From NCBI GenBank assembly GCA_964592775.1, contig CAZQFX010000003.1, forward strand, positions 1 to 40,912: a stretch of 40,912 nucleotides of DNA. The letters are read 5' to 3'. A program made the position numbers and the translations under genes. Below the pieces are notes generated by a model. That model was not told where the DNA came from, did not search any database, and saw only the letters and a program-made list of their open reading frames with translations. This stretch comes from SURF-21 sp964592775. Its GTDB lineage: Bacteria; Actinomycetota; Geothermincolia; Geothermincolales; RBG-13-55-18. Below are positions 24,559 through 32,293 of this stretch, in pieces. Numbering within the stretch: the first letter of the stretch is position 1; every line of letters starts with the position of its first letter.

Positions 24559-25818
24559 CTACAGGGTCTCCAGGTCGTACCAGTAACGAGCGTTCTCCAA
24601 TATCTTCAGGGCTTTTCCGCCCATCCACAGGCCGATGACCTTCTGATCCCTCCAGTGCTTCTCGATGTCGAACTCCCTGGAGTAGCCGTATGAACCCATG
24701 AAGTCCATGGCGCGCGAGCAGGCGCGCTCCACCGCGTTGTTGGCGAAGATCGCGAGGCCCCTCGTCTTCAGGCAGAACTGCTCGCTCCACGGGTCCACGC
24801 CGTAGATGTCCGCGTAGTCGTGCTCGCGGATGTAGCTCCACATCCAGGCGGAGGTGGACTCGGTCAGCACCGCGACCTCGGACAGCATCTCCGCGCAGAT
24901 GCTGTGTTCCTTCAGCTTCTTGCCGGCGATCACGCGTTCGTCCGTCCACTTCTTGATGATCTCGTAGACGTTCTTCATGATCCCGACGCACATGGCGGCG
25001 GAACCTATGTTGCCGGTGCTGATGCATGACCTCCAGTACTCCAGGTCGTCCCCGGGGGGATGGGCGCGGTAACGCTTCGGCACCCGCACGTGATCGAACC
25101 AGATGTCGGTGTTCATGTCCGCCGCCATGCCGGCTTTCTGGTATGGATTCCCCACCGAGACGCCCTCGGCATCTGCGGGCACGAAGATATAGGCGAAGTC
25201 CTTGGGATCGGTGGAGCCGAGCTTGGTGGTGCAGACGACACCGAAGAGATCGGCTATCTCCCCGGAGTTGGTGGGCCATATCTTGTGGCCGTTCACGACC
25301 CATTCGTCTCCATCGAGCGTGGCGGTGGTCATGATGGTCTTGCCCTTCATCACGCCCATGTTCTCGACATCGGCTCCGCTGGCCGGCTCGGTCATGGCAT
25401 GGCAGCCGACATAGAGTTCGTCGCCGCAGAAATGCGGAGCGAATTCCGCGCAGAGCTCCATGTTCTGGTGGGGTTTCACCAGGATGGGGATTAGCGGCCA
25501 GACCGAACAGGCGACCGCGACCGAGAAGCCGGAGTCCGCCCTGGCCAGTTCCTCGATGACCATCGAGATCATGGCCATCACCTCCGGCATCTCCGTGCCG
25601 CCCACCTCGCCGGGGAAGAAGGCCGAGTTTATGCCCAGGTCTACGAGCACCTCCTTCATGAGCGGCTTGACCAGCTCATGATGCCGCCAGTCTTCATCGA
25701 TCTCGCGCCGCACCGGCATCAGCTTGTCCTCGGTCCACTCCCTTACGACCCTTCCTATGTCGCTCAAGAAATCCGAGCACCATTCCTTGGGCCTGATAAA
25801 ACTGTCGATCGTCGGCAT
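24559..25818 (-). CDS. Acyl-CoA dehydrogenase family protein, usual catalytic Glu replaced
   Basis: A 419-residue flavoprotein of the acyl-CoA dehydrogenase family, first gene of the sigma-54-controlled operon. Seen: VIEELARADSGFSVAVAC, AMTEPASGADVENM (FAD/substrate loop), GDEWVVNGHKIWPTNS, and the C-terminal DFMGSYGYSREFDIEKHWRD. After RDQKV the family normally has I-Y-E-G-T with the base Glu; here it is LWMGG, so Met399 occupies that position. The helix-G Glu used by isovaleryl- and long-chain enzymes is not evident either (EYWRSCIS). The base may lie elsewhere, as reported for cyclic-substrate dehydrogenases, or the reaction differs. GGAGGGGAATC precedes the ATG at 25818. Confidence 0.85.
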   Translation of the reverse strand: MPTIDSFIRPKEWCSDFLSDIGRVVREWTEDKLMPVRREIDEDWRHHELVKPLMKEVLVDLGINSAFFPGEVGGTEMPEVMAMISMVIEELARADSGFSVAVACSVWPLIPILVKPHQNMELCAEFAPHFCGDELYVGCHAMTEPASGADVENMGVMKGKTIMTTATLDGDEWVVNGHKIWPTNSGEIADLFGVVCTTKLGSTDPKDFAYIFVPADAEGVSVGNPYQKAGMAADMNTDIWFDHVRVPKRYRAHPPGDDLEYWRSCISTGNIGSAAMCVGIMKNVYEIIKKWTDERVIAGKKLKEHSICAEMLSEVAVLTESTSAWMWSYIREHDYADIYGVDPWSEQFCLKTRGLAIFANNAVERACSRAMDFMGSYGYSREFDIEKHWRDQKVIGLWMGGKALKILENARYWYDLETL

Positions 25819-25995
25819 GATTCCCCTCCTTCTCTTTCCGGTCCCCCCGGGGCACGCCCCTGGATGTTCTTTCCGCTTATCACCCTGGCTCCCTCATGTA
25901 TCCCCTCCCCCACCGCCGATCCGCGCGGGATCCATGGCATCGTAGAGTCGCGAGAAGTCCCTTGCTTCGCTGAGTCAGCCTTATACCCCGGTAGC

Positions 25996-26011
25996 TGCAA
26001 ATAGCGTGCCA
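25996..26011 (-). promoter_or_regulatory. Sigma-54 (-24/-12) promoter of the reductase operon
   Basis: On the minus strand TGGCAC (26011-26006), five bases, then TTGCA (26000-25996): an exact match to the consensus TGGCAC-N5-TTGCW. Transcription should start near 25985, leaving a leader of about 165 bases before the acyl-CoA dehydrogenase ATG. rpoN and a sigma-54 activator are the divergent neighbours. Confidence 0.85.
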
Positions 26012-26165
26012 GATCGCGGGCCCAGAGCGACGGGGATTCGAGATGAAGTCGGAAACGGAGCTCGGAGGGTGGGTAACGCACGAAAACCCGTTCCGCCGGG
26101 ATCGCCCTCGAGGCGATCGTTGTACCTTTATGAAACAATCTGTCATACAATGGAGGGGAGACCGT

Positions 26166-26319
26166 GGGACAGGCTGTCGCGGAATGGTTGAGAACCGCCG
26201 ATATTCCAGCCACGCTATCCTGAAAACATCGCAGACCGGGAAACGGCGGTCCTCAGGGATGCAACGCCGCGGGCAGGTCGCTTCACCCTTGAGTGGGGGA
26301 AAGGGGACAGGCTGTCGCG
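26166..26319. repeat. Two copies of a palindromic 16-mer, candidate activator sites
   Basis: GGGACAGGCTGTCGCG occurs at 26166-26181 and again at 26304-26319, immediately before the rpoN start. Each contains the 11-bp palindrome GACAG-G-CTGTC. They lie about 190 and 325 bp upstream of the sigma-54 promoter start, a normal range for enhancer sites. The activator of the 27742-29772 gene is the obvious candidate binder. The rest of this 501-bp intergenic region shows another small inverted repeat (ATCGCC...GGCGAT at 26101-26117) and a weak TACAAT at 26146-26151 that could serve rpoN. Confidence 0.55.
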
Positions 26320-27696
26320 ATGCGCGCGAAGATGAATCTGACGCCCGGCGTCTCCGTGAGGGGCGCTCCATCCCTCTATCATGCCCAGTTCGCGCAGCTG
26401 CTGGAGATGCCCTGCGATGATTTCCTGCGCTTCCTGGAGCAGGTGGCCGAGACCAATCCCTGCCTGGAGGTCCAGCCCGGGCGGCAGGATTATAGCCTGG
26501 ATGCGGGGCTCCTGCCCCCCGTGGAAGACGGGGCCGGGAGGAATCGGGATCCCGCCGGCGGCGACCTGGTCTCCTGGGATCGCAGCCGCGACGAGATCGA
26601 GAGGTGCAGCATCCCCGATGACTTCACGGAATCGCTGCGGCTTCACCTGGAGCTGTCCGCGCATAACGCGCACGAACCGCCCCCGGAGGGAGCCGTTGAA
26701 GCCGTCATCCCCTATATCGACGACCGGGGATTCCTGGGTGAGGATGCGGAGGTGATCGCTTCCGCCAGCGGGCTTTCCCTGGAGGAGATAAACCGGACGG
26801 TTGAGGCCATCAAGTCGATCCAGCCCGGTGGTTTCGGCTCGCGCGACCTGTCCGATTTCCTATGGTGGCAATGCCGTGGGTCGCAATGGGATACGCCCGC
26901 CATGCACCGGTTGACCCACGAGCTTCTGCGCGAGGTCGCGAGGGGCAACCTGTCCAGGATCCGTCGCGAGCTGGGCATCGGCGAGAGGCAAGCCCGCATC
27001 ATGGTACAGGCACTGAAGGGTCTGCGGCCTTATCCGACCTGGGGCATGGACTTTCAGCCATCGAGCCCGCCCGGGCTGGCCCGGCTGTCACCCGACTTCT
27101 GGATCCGTTGCCAGAGAGACGGCGGCTGCGTGCTGGAGATACGCGAGCCGAGGGTCGACATCCAGCATATCGCGACCACGGCCGAATGCGGTGCCGCACA
27201 GCGGGCGCCTCAAGGCCGGGACCAGGGATCGGAATGGGACGCCAAGGCAAGATCGCTCGAGCTCGAGGCGAAGGAGCTGCGGGAAGTCGCCATGAAAAGG
27301 GGGCGTGTCTTGCACCGGGTCGTGGCCGCCCTCGTGGAAGTACAGAAGGAGTGGTTGCTGGGCAGGAACGATTATCTCGAGCCCTTGACGGAATCCCAGT
27401 TGGCGGAGGGGCTCGATATTCCCTTGAGCACGGTGAGCCGTGCCCTGAAGGACAGGTATATCGCCTGTCCCCGCGGCACCTATCCGCTGAAGAAACTCCT
27501 TTCGCGAGGCTTGCCGAGCGAGGACCGCGCCGGCATCTCGAGGGATTTCGTCTGCCAGTTGATCGAGCGGCTCGACCGCGAGGCAGGTGGCAGGGTGATC
27601 ACCGATGCGGAGATGGCGAAGCTCCTCGAGCAGCGGGGCATCCACCTGGCAAGGCGGACCGTCAATAAATATCGCAACCAGTTGAGGGGCTTCTGA
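26320..27696 (+). CDS. rpoN: RNA polymerase sigma-54 factor
   Basis: About 458 residues, normal for RpoN. Region I is recognisable (LYHAQFAQLLEMPCDDFLRF then VAETNPCLEVQP), followed by an acidic spacer, the core-binding region with IQPGGFGSRDLSDFL, the HTH ESQLAEGLDIPLSTVSRAL with IACPRGTYPLKKLLSRG, and the RpoN box LARRTVNKYRNQL at the C terminus, which reads the -24 element. I take ATG 26320, preceded by AGGGGACAGG; a GTG at 26293 lacks a ribosome site. It is 45 bp upstream of a sigma-54 activator gene and divergent from a sigma-54-promoted operon. It is therefore probably a dedicated or pathway-linked copy, though whether it is the only rpoN in the genome is unknown. Confidence 0.92.
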   Translation: MRAKMNLTPGVSVRGAPSLYHAQFAQLLEMPCDDFLRFLEQVAETNPCLEVQPGRQDYSLDAGLLPPVEDGAGRNRDPAGGDLVSWDRSRDEIERCSIPDDFTESLRLHLELSAHNAHEPPPEGAVEAVIPYIDDRGFLGEDAEVIASASGLSLEEINRTVEAIKSIQPGGFGSRDLSDFLWWQCRGSQWDTPAMHRLTHELLREVARGNLSRIRRELGIGERQARIMVQALKGLRPYPTWGMDFQPSSPPGLARLSPDFWIRCQRDGGCVLEIREPRVDIQHIATTAECGAAQRAPQGRDQGSEWDAKARSLELEAKELREVAMKRGRVLHRVVAALVEVQKEWLLGRNDYLEPLTESQLAEGLDIPLSTVSRALKDRYIACPRGTYPLKKLLSRGLPSEDRAGISRDFVCQLIERLDREAGGRVITDAEMAKLLEQRGIHLARRTVNKYRNQLRGF

Positions 27697-27741
27697 CAGG
27701 GTGGGGGGTGGAGGCGAAAGCCGTAAGTTGGAGGTGAGGGC

Positions 27742-29772
27742 GTGAAAACCTACGTGGGAGAGACCATTTCCGCTCCGTCCGAAGAATACCTGGAAAAAGT
27801 GCAGGCCGCCTGGAGGAAGTATGCGGAGACGGGGGAACTGGACAAGGATGAAGTAAGGCCGGTCATCGCCGCTTCGTGGGAGCGGTGCGCCGACCTGGGG
27901 CTGGACCCGTTTACGCGCAGCATCGCGAGGGCAGTTGCGGAAGAGGAGGTGCGCCGCCGCATGGCGGAAAGCGCGGTATTCCATGATATCGCGCGTCCTT
28001 TCCTGGTAAGCCTTTATGATTCGCTGAAGGAAGTCGACCTCATGATCGCCCTGATGGACGGGGGCGGCTTCGTCCTGGAGATCATGGGAGAAGGCTATAT
28101 AACCGACCTGTGCACGTGGGGAGGCCTGTTGCCCGGGCAGTTCTGGACCGAGGAGACCATCGGCACCACCGCCCCCTCTATCACCCTGGTGACCGGGGAG
28201 CCCCAACAGGTGGTGGCCGAGGAACACTGGCTCGAGATATGCAAGGGGTGCACCTGCGCCGCCGCCCCCATCACGGGACCCGACGGCACCCTCACCGGGG
28301 TCCTGAACATCACCGCCCTGTACGAGGAGGCCGGAGCGCACCTGCATACCTACGGCATGGCCATCGCCGCCTCGCGGGCCATCGAGACCGCCTTGAAGCT
28401 GCGGTCCATCTCCACCCAGCTCGACACCGCCAACAAGTTCCTGCATTCGGCGATACGCTCCATATCCGACGGCCTGATCCTCCTGGATCACGACCTGGAG
28501 GTCATCGACGCGAATCCCCCGGCCAAGAAGATGATCGGGCCGGGCCTGGCACCCGGCGCCGACATCCGGAACGCCTTCAAGGATGGCCGCGATTACAAGC
28601 GGGTCAGGAAGGCACTGATGGGACGCGAGGGCTTTTACGGGCAGGAGCTGATATTCAGAGATCCCGCGGGGGAGGAACAGAGGTTCATCGTCGACGCGGA
28701 ACCGGTGATGGACAAGGACCGGGAGTGCATCGGGGTGTTGCTGGTCCTACGGGAGATGGGCCGGGCTAGGAAACTGGCCCACCGCATGTACGGGGCCCAT
28801 GCCATCTATACCTTCGACGATCTGATAGGACAGGATGTCGAGTTCCGGTTCTGCGTCAAGAACGCGCAGCTGGCCGCCAAGGCGGACTGCCCGATCGTCC
28901 TGACCGGTGAGAGCGGAACGGGCAAGGAGATGTTCGCCCAGGCCGTGCACAACTTCTCCGATCGTTCCGGTGGGCCCTTCATACCCATCAACTGCGCGGC
29001 CATCCCCCGCGACCTCCTGGAGAGCGAGCTCTTCGGCTACGAGGAGGGAGCCTTCACGGGAGCGAAGAAGGGCGGCAATCCGGGCAAGTTCGAGCTCGCC
29101 GACCAGGGCACCATCTTCCTTGATGAGATAGACTCCATGCCCCTCGACCTGCAGGCCAAGCTGCTGCGGGTCCTGGAGGAGAAGCGAGTCCTCCGCCTAG
29201 GGGGCATGAGCTTCATCCCGGTCGACGTGCGCATCGTGGCGGCATCTTGCAAGGACCTGCAACAGAAAGTGCGCGAGGATAGCTTCCGCAGCGATCTCTT
29301 CTTCCGCATCAATGTCGTGAACATCAACATCCCCCCGTTGCGGGAAAGGCGTGGTGATATACCGCTGCTGGCCAGCCGTTTCATTGCCAAATACTCGAAA
29401 TCTCCCGAAGAGGCTAGAAGATACCTGCAGCCCGAGAACCTGGAAACGCTGCAGGCCTATGATTGGCCGGGCAACGTGCGAGAGCTGTCCAACTGGGCGG
29501 AGCGCATCCTTGCGGTAGGCGGCGTGCAGAACGAGACCAGGCAGGCAGCCATGGCGTCCTCCACGATGAGCGACGGCGAAACCGATGCGCTTGTCATGCC
29601 CGACCACAACGGGCGCAAGCTGGGGCAGGCGGAGGCTTCGTGCATCGCCGAGGTTATCAGAAGCAACAAGTACAACATGTCCAAAGCCGCTGCCGAACTG
29701 GGGATCAGCCGCTCCACCCTGTACAGGAAGATGACCAAGTACAACATCGACGGGCGTGGGAACCCGCGATAA
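27742..29772 (+). CDS. AcoR-like sigma-54-dependent activator (GAF-PAS-AAA+-Fis)
   Basis: A 676-residue enhancer-binding protein. The N-terminal ~220 residues are an AcoR-type sensory/GAF region; a PAS-like domain follows (about 230-340, SDGLILLDHDLEVIDANPPAK). The AAA+ domain has Walker A GESGTGKE (389-396), GAFTGA (436-441), the loop that contacts sigma-54, and IFLDEIDSM as Walker B. The C-terminal Fis-type HTH is NMSKAAAELGISRSTLYRKM. The GAF region contains C-K-G-C-T-C at 167-172, where AcoR relatives usually have a single TCSAAP Cys. The GTG start at 27742 has GGAGGTGA upstream. Adjacent rpoN and a consensus sigma-54 promoter make control of the reductase operon the best hypothesis; the effector is unknown. 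Confidence 0.92.
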   Translation: MKTYVGETISAPSEEYLEKVQAAWRKYAETGELDKDEVRPVIAASWERCADLGLDPFTRSIARAVAEEEVRRRMAESAVFHDIARPFLVSLYDSLKEVDLMIALMDGGGFVLEIMGEGYITDLCTWGGLLPGQFWTEETIGTTAPSITLVTGEPQQVVAEEHWLEICKGCTCAAAPITGPDGTLTGVLNITALYEEAGAHLHTYGMAIAASRAIETALKLRSISTQLDTANKFLHSAIRSISDGLILLDHDLEVIDANPPAKKMIGPGLAPGADIRNAFKDGRDYKRVRKALMGREGFYGQELIFRDPAGEEQRFIVDAEPVMDKDRECIGVLLVLREMGRARKLAHRMYGAHAIYTFDDLIGQDVEFRFCVKNAQLAAKADCPIVLTGESGTGKEMFAQAVHNFSDRSGGPFIPINCAAIPRDLLESELFGYEEGAFTGAKKGGNPGKFELADQGTIFLDEIDSMPLDLQAKLLRVLEEKRVLRLGGMSFIPVDVRIVAASCKDLQQKVREDSFRSDLFFRINVVNINIPPLRERRGDIPLLASRFIAKYSKSPEEARRYLQPENLETLQAYDWPGNVRELSNWAERILAVGGVQNETRQAAMASSTMSDGETDALVMPDHNGRKLGQAEASCIAEVIRSNKYNMSKAAAELGISRSTLYRKMTKYNIDGRGNPR

Positions 29773-29810
29773 CCGGTTTTTTATCTACGCGGCGTCGGAG
29801 TTCGGGGCGC

Positions 29811-30230
29811 TCAAGCCACCGATATCACTCTGATCAATCTGAGCAACGCCATGGGGTGGGCGAGAAGCCCCTTTATCTTCAGTTCTCCCCGCAAGAGCTT
29901 CTTAACCACCGCGATGCCGGTTTCGTCGCATGGGTTGGGCAGGCCGAGTCTGATCTTCAGGTTGGTGACCTCCATCAAAGTATCCATATCGGCGGAGACG
30001 ACAAGCCCCGGGCTGGCAGCTATCCCACTGTGGAAGACGAGCTCTCCGCCCCGGAACTCGAGGGTCGACCGTACGTCGGCGCCCTTCACGTCGATCTCCA
30101 CTGCGATGTCCAAAGCATCGAAATCCCTGGTGCGTTGAGGGTGTTCCTCGAGGTTCCGCTCGAGGATGTCCGCGAGCATGACGGCAAGGGCATCCGAGTC
30201 CGCACCTGGAGCAAACCCGATCTCCGGCAT
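29811..30230 (-). CDS. SCP2-like sterol-carrier family protein
   Basis: A 139-residue protein with the SCP2 pattern: ALDIAVEIDVKGADVRSTLE, then HSGIAASPGLVVSADMDTLM, VTNLKIRLG and the terminal VVKKLLRGELKIKGLLAHP, typical of the lipid-binding helix and tail. ATG 30230 is preceded by AGGGAGAAGG; a TTG six bases upstream is too close to that site. It converges with the activator gene, 38 bp between stops. Sequence similarity to the SCP2 protein of the operon is only at fold level by eye. Ligand unknown. Confidence 0.7.
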   Translation of the reverse strand: MPEIGFAPGADSDALAVMLADILERNLEEHPQRTRDFDALDIAVEIDVKGADVRSTLEFRGGELVFHSGIAASPGLVVSADMDTLMEVTNLKIRLGLPNPCDETGIAVVKKLLRGELKIKGLLAHPMALLRLIRVISVA

Positions 30231-30430
30231 GGCCAACCTTCTCCCTTCCCGCGATCCGGATCAGCCGTCCCGACTTCTGCTTGAGATCAGCCGCCCGCAA
30301 GAGCCCGGTGCAACCGCGGTGGCTGATGCGGTTCGTGCAGGTGCGTTCCCCCTTGTAAGGCCGTGAAGTCATGCATAGAGTAGCACCTGGGGATGGTGCA
30401 GACAAGAGGGGAGGGCCGTCCACTCCACCC

Positions 30431-30520
30431 TGTCGCAGATGGCCGGGGCGTCGATGACCCGGCGGTGGTTGCCCCTCTGCATGTTGCCCGCGATGTCCGC
30501 TGGATTGCGCCGGCTCCAGA
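30431..30520 (-). pseudogene. Decayed fragment of an ADP-forming acyl-CoA synthetase gene
   Basis: These 90 bases match 31021-31110, inside the intact synthetase gene, at 76 positions (about 84%). In the minus frame the fragment reads LWSRRNPADIAGNMQRGNH against FWSRRNPVDIVGNAQRGNH in the intact gene. The flanks do not continue the match. It is the only coding trace in the 353-bp stretch 30231-30583, which otherwise shows nothing. Probably a relic of a tandem paralogue or of a larger duplication. Confidence 0.75.
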
Positions 30521-30583
30521 GTGGATAGTCATAAACGAGGCCCGCACGGGATGGAATACGGTCCCGCCCGCATCATGCGTACG

Positions 30584-32155
30584 TCAGGTGGTATTGGAGA
30601 GGAAGCGCGAATAGCGGGCCAGCTTGCCGGCCACGCGCACCGCCCTCTCGGGGGTGGTGGCGGTGAACACCCCGGAGTTGCGCATGCGGTAGGAGGCGGA
30701 GCTCTCGCCCTCGTTCACCGCCACCGCGATGATGGGCTTTTCCTCTTCCCGCATGAGGCGTTTGATGCGGCGCACGGTGGCGGTGTCCGTCCACTGCCAG
30801 GCCTCGCTGGGATTGATGCCGCCCGACCCCTCGGGGTTGCGCTCGCCGCTGCGCTTGAGGGAATCGCGGAACCCCTTCCAGATGGAGAGCTGGAATCTGG
30901 GCAGCATGGCCAGACGGTGGCGCAGCATGCCGAGGAAAGGGCGCACCGCGGTCTTCAGCATGTTGTCCAGCCAGAAGTCGCGCCCGAGCAGCGTGCCCAT
31001 GGTGATGATCATGTCCACCTCGTCGCAGGCGGCCAGGGCATCGATGACGCGGTAGTGGTTGCCCCTCTGCGCGTTGCCCACGATGTCCACGGGGTTGCGC
31101 CGGCTCCAGAAGGAGGGCAGGAACCCGTCCAGCTCCTCGATGAGCGAGTTAGGGAGAACGGCCAGCTCCAGGCCCTCGCGGTCGAAGGCATCGGCCGCGG
31201 TGACGCCCCATCCCCCACCCAGGGTCATCACGCCCACCCTGGGTCCCGCGGGCACGGGCAGGGTCGAGAATGCCGCCGCCAGGTCCACCAGCTCCTCGGT
31301 GGTCTCGGCCTCGATGACCCCCGCCTGCTCCATGGCCCCGCGGAAGAGCTCGAAGGGTCCGGCGAGCGAGCCGGAGTGGGAGAGCACCGCCCGCTCCCCC
31401 TGCCGGCCCTTGCCCGCTTTAAGAGCGATAACCGGCTTGCGGGGCGTGATGCGCCGCGCGACCTCGAGGAACCTCCTCCCGTCCTTGATGCCCTCGATAT
31501 AGAGGATGATGGTGTGGGTCTCGGGGTCGTCCCCCAGGTACCGCATCCAGTCGCTGATGTCGGTATTGGCGGAGTTGCCGCTTCCCACGAAGCGGCTGAA
31601 GCCCACGCCCTTGCGGTATCCCCAGGTCATGAGCTGCACGCCCAGGTTGCCGCTCTGGGAGATGAAGCCGACCCCTCCCTTGAGCGGAAAAACCGGCGCC
31701 CCCAGGCAGCACAGGTTGCTGGTCCTGCTGTAGATGCCCATGGTGTTGGGGCCGACGATGGTTATCCCCGCCGCGTTGGCGACGTCGGCGACGTGTCGCT
31801 CCAGCCGGGCCCCTTCCTCTCCTGTCTCGCCGAAGTTGGAGGAGACGACCACGGCGTTGCGGACACCCTTTTCGGCCGCCTTCGCTAGAACGTCGGCCAC
31901 GAACCTGGCGGGGATGGCTACGACCACGAGGTCGATATCCTTATCTATGTCCTTGAGAGAGGGATAGGCGGGAAAGCCGAGCACCCTCCGCTCGCGGGGA
32001 TTGACCATGAAGAGGTCGCCGGTGTACCCGCCGCCGATCATGTTCATGGGCATGTTGAAGCCCCATTTGCCGAGCATGTTCGACGCCCCAACCACCGCCA
32101 CCGACCTTGGATTGAAGAGCTTGTCGAAATTGCGCTCGAAGCCGTTATCGCTCAT
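30584..32155 (-). CDS. ADP-forming acyl-CoA synthetase, alpha-type subunit
   Basis: A 523-residue protein of the succinyl-CoA-synthetase-like ACD alpha family, which interconverts acyl-CoA and acid while forming ATP. It has the CoA-binding Rossmann domain (FNPRSVAVVGASNMLGKWGF near residue 15), ITIVGPNTMGIYS, GGVGFISQSGNLGVQL, and the ligase segment with the phospho-His motif ERAVLSHSGSLAGPFELF. The C-terminal domain runs to EEKPIIAVAVNEG. No beta (ATP-grasp) subunit is encoded nearby, so a partner must lie elsewhere. The ATG at 32155 has GGAAAAGGCGGA upstream. A TATAAT box and an inverted repeat lie in its leader. In an anaerobe it would recover ATP from CoA esters such as those of the neighbouring pathway. 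Confidence 0.85.
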   Translation of the reverse strand: MSDNGFERNFDKLFNPRSVAVVGASNMLGKWGFNMPMNMIGGGYTGDLFMVNPRERRVLGFPAYPSLKDIDKDIDLVVVAIPARFVADVLAKAAEKGVRNAVVVSSNFGETGEEGARLERHVADVANAAGITIVGPNTMGIYSRTSNLCCLGAPVFPLKGGVGFISQSGNLGVQLMTWGYRKGVGFSRFVGSGNSANTDISDWMRYLGDDPETHTIILYIEGIKDGRRFLEVARRITPRKPVIALKAGKGRQGERAVLSHSGSLAGPFELFRGAMEQAGVIEAETTEELVDLAAAFSTLPVPAGPRVGVMTLGGGWGVTAADAFDREGLELAVLPNSLIEELDGFLPSFWSRRNPVDIVGNAQRGNHYRVIDALAACDEVDMIITMGTLLGRDFWLDNMLKTAVRPFLGMLRHRLAMLPRFQLSIWKGFRDSLKRSGERNPEGSGGINPSEAWQWTDTATVRRIKRLMREEEKPIIAVAVNEGESSASYRMRNSGVFTATTPERAVRVAGKLARYSRFLSNTT

Positions 32156-32173
32156 CGTTCCGCCTTTTCCTCT

Positions 32174-32217
32174 AATACATCCGGTTCGGGTCCGATGTAT
32201 TGGTTTGTGCCATTATA
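32174..32217 (-). promoter_or_regulatory. Promoter -10 and palindromic operator of the synthetase gene
   Basis: On the minus strand TATAAT occupies 32217-32212; no good -35 is seen. Directly downstream, where transcription would start, AATACATC (32174-32181) and GATGTATT (32194-32201) form a perfect 8-bp inverted repeat with a 12-bp spacer. That position suits a repressor operator. Confidence 0.5.
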
Positions 32218-32293
32218 TCCGATAATGCGCGTAGTTGGGACAGCGAACGGCCGGCCGGTATTTATGCCATCGGTGGTGTCGCGGCATGCGTGA

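Noticed and set aside
16176..25818. Many long frames on the opposite strand of the reductase operon
   Set aside because: They are typical high-GC shadow frames without family motifs; the minus-strand genes carry all recognisable domains and ribosome sites.
29755..29782. Intrinsic terminator after the activator gene
   Set aside because: There is a T6 run (29777-29782), but the nearest hairpin (CGTGGG/CCCGCG) has a two-base loop and ends eight bases too early.
30307..30323. Second sigma-54 promoter upstream of the SCP2-like gene
   Set aside because: The minus strand gives AGCCAC-N5-TTGCA; the invariant GG of the -24 element is lost.
32197..32212. Sigma-54 promoter upstream of the acyl-CoA synthetase gene
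   Set aside because: TGGCAC is present on the minus strand, but the -12 position reads AATAC with no GC; the TATAAT box explains the promoter better.
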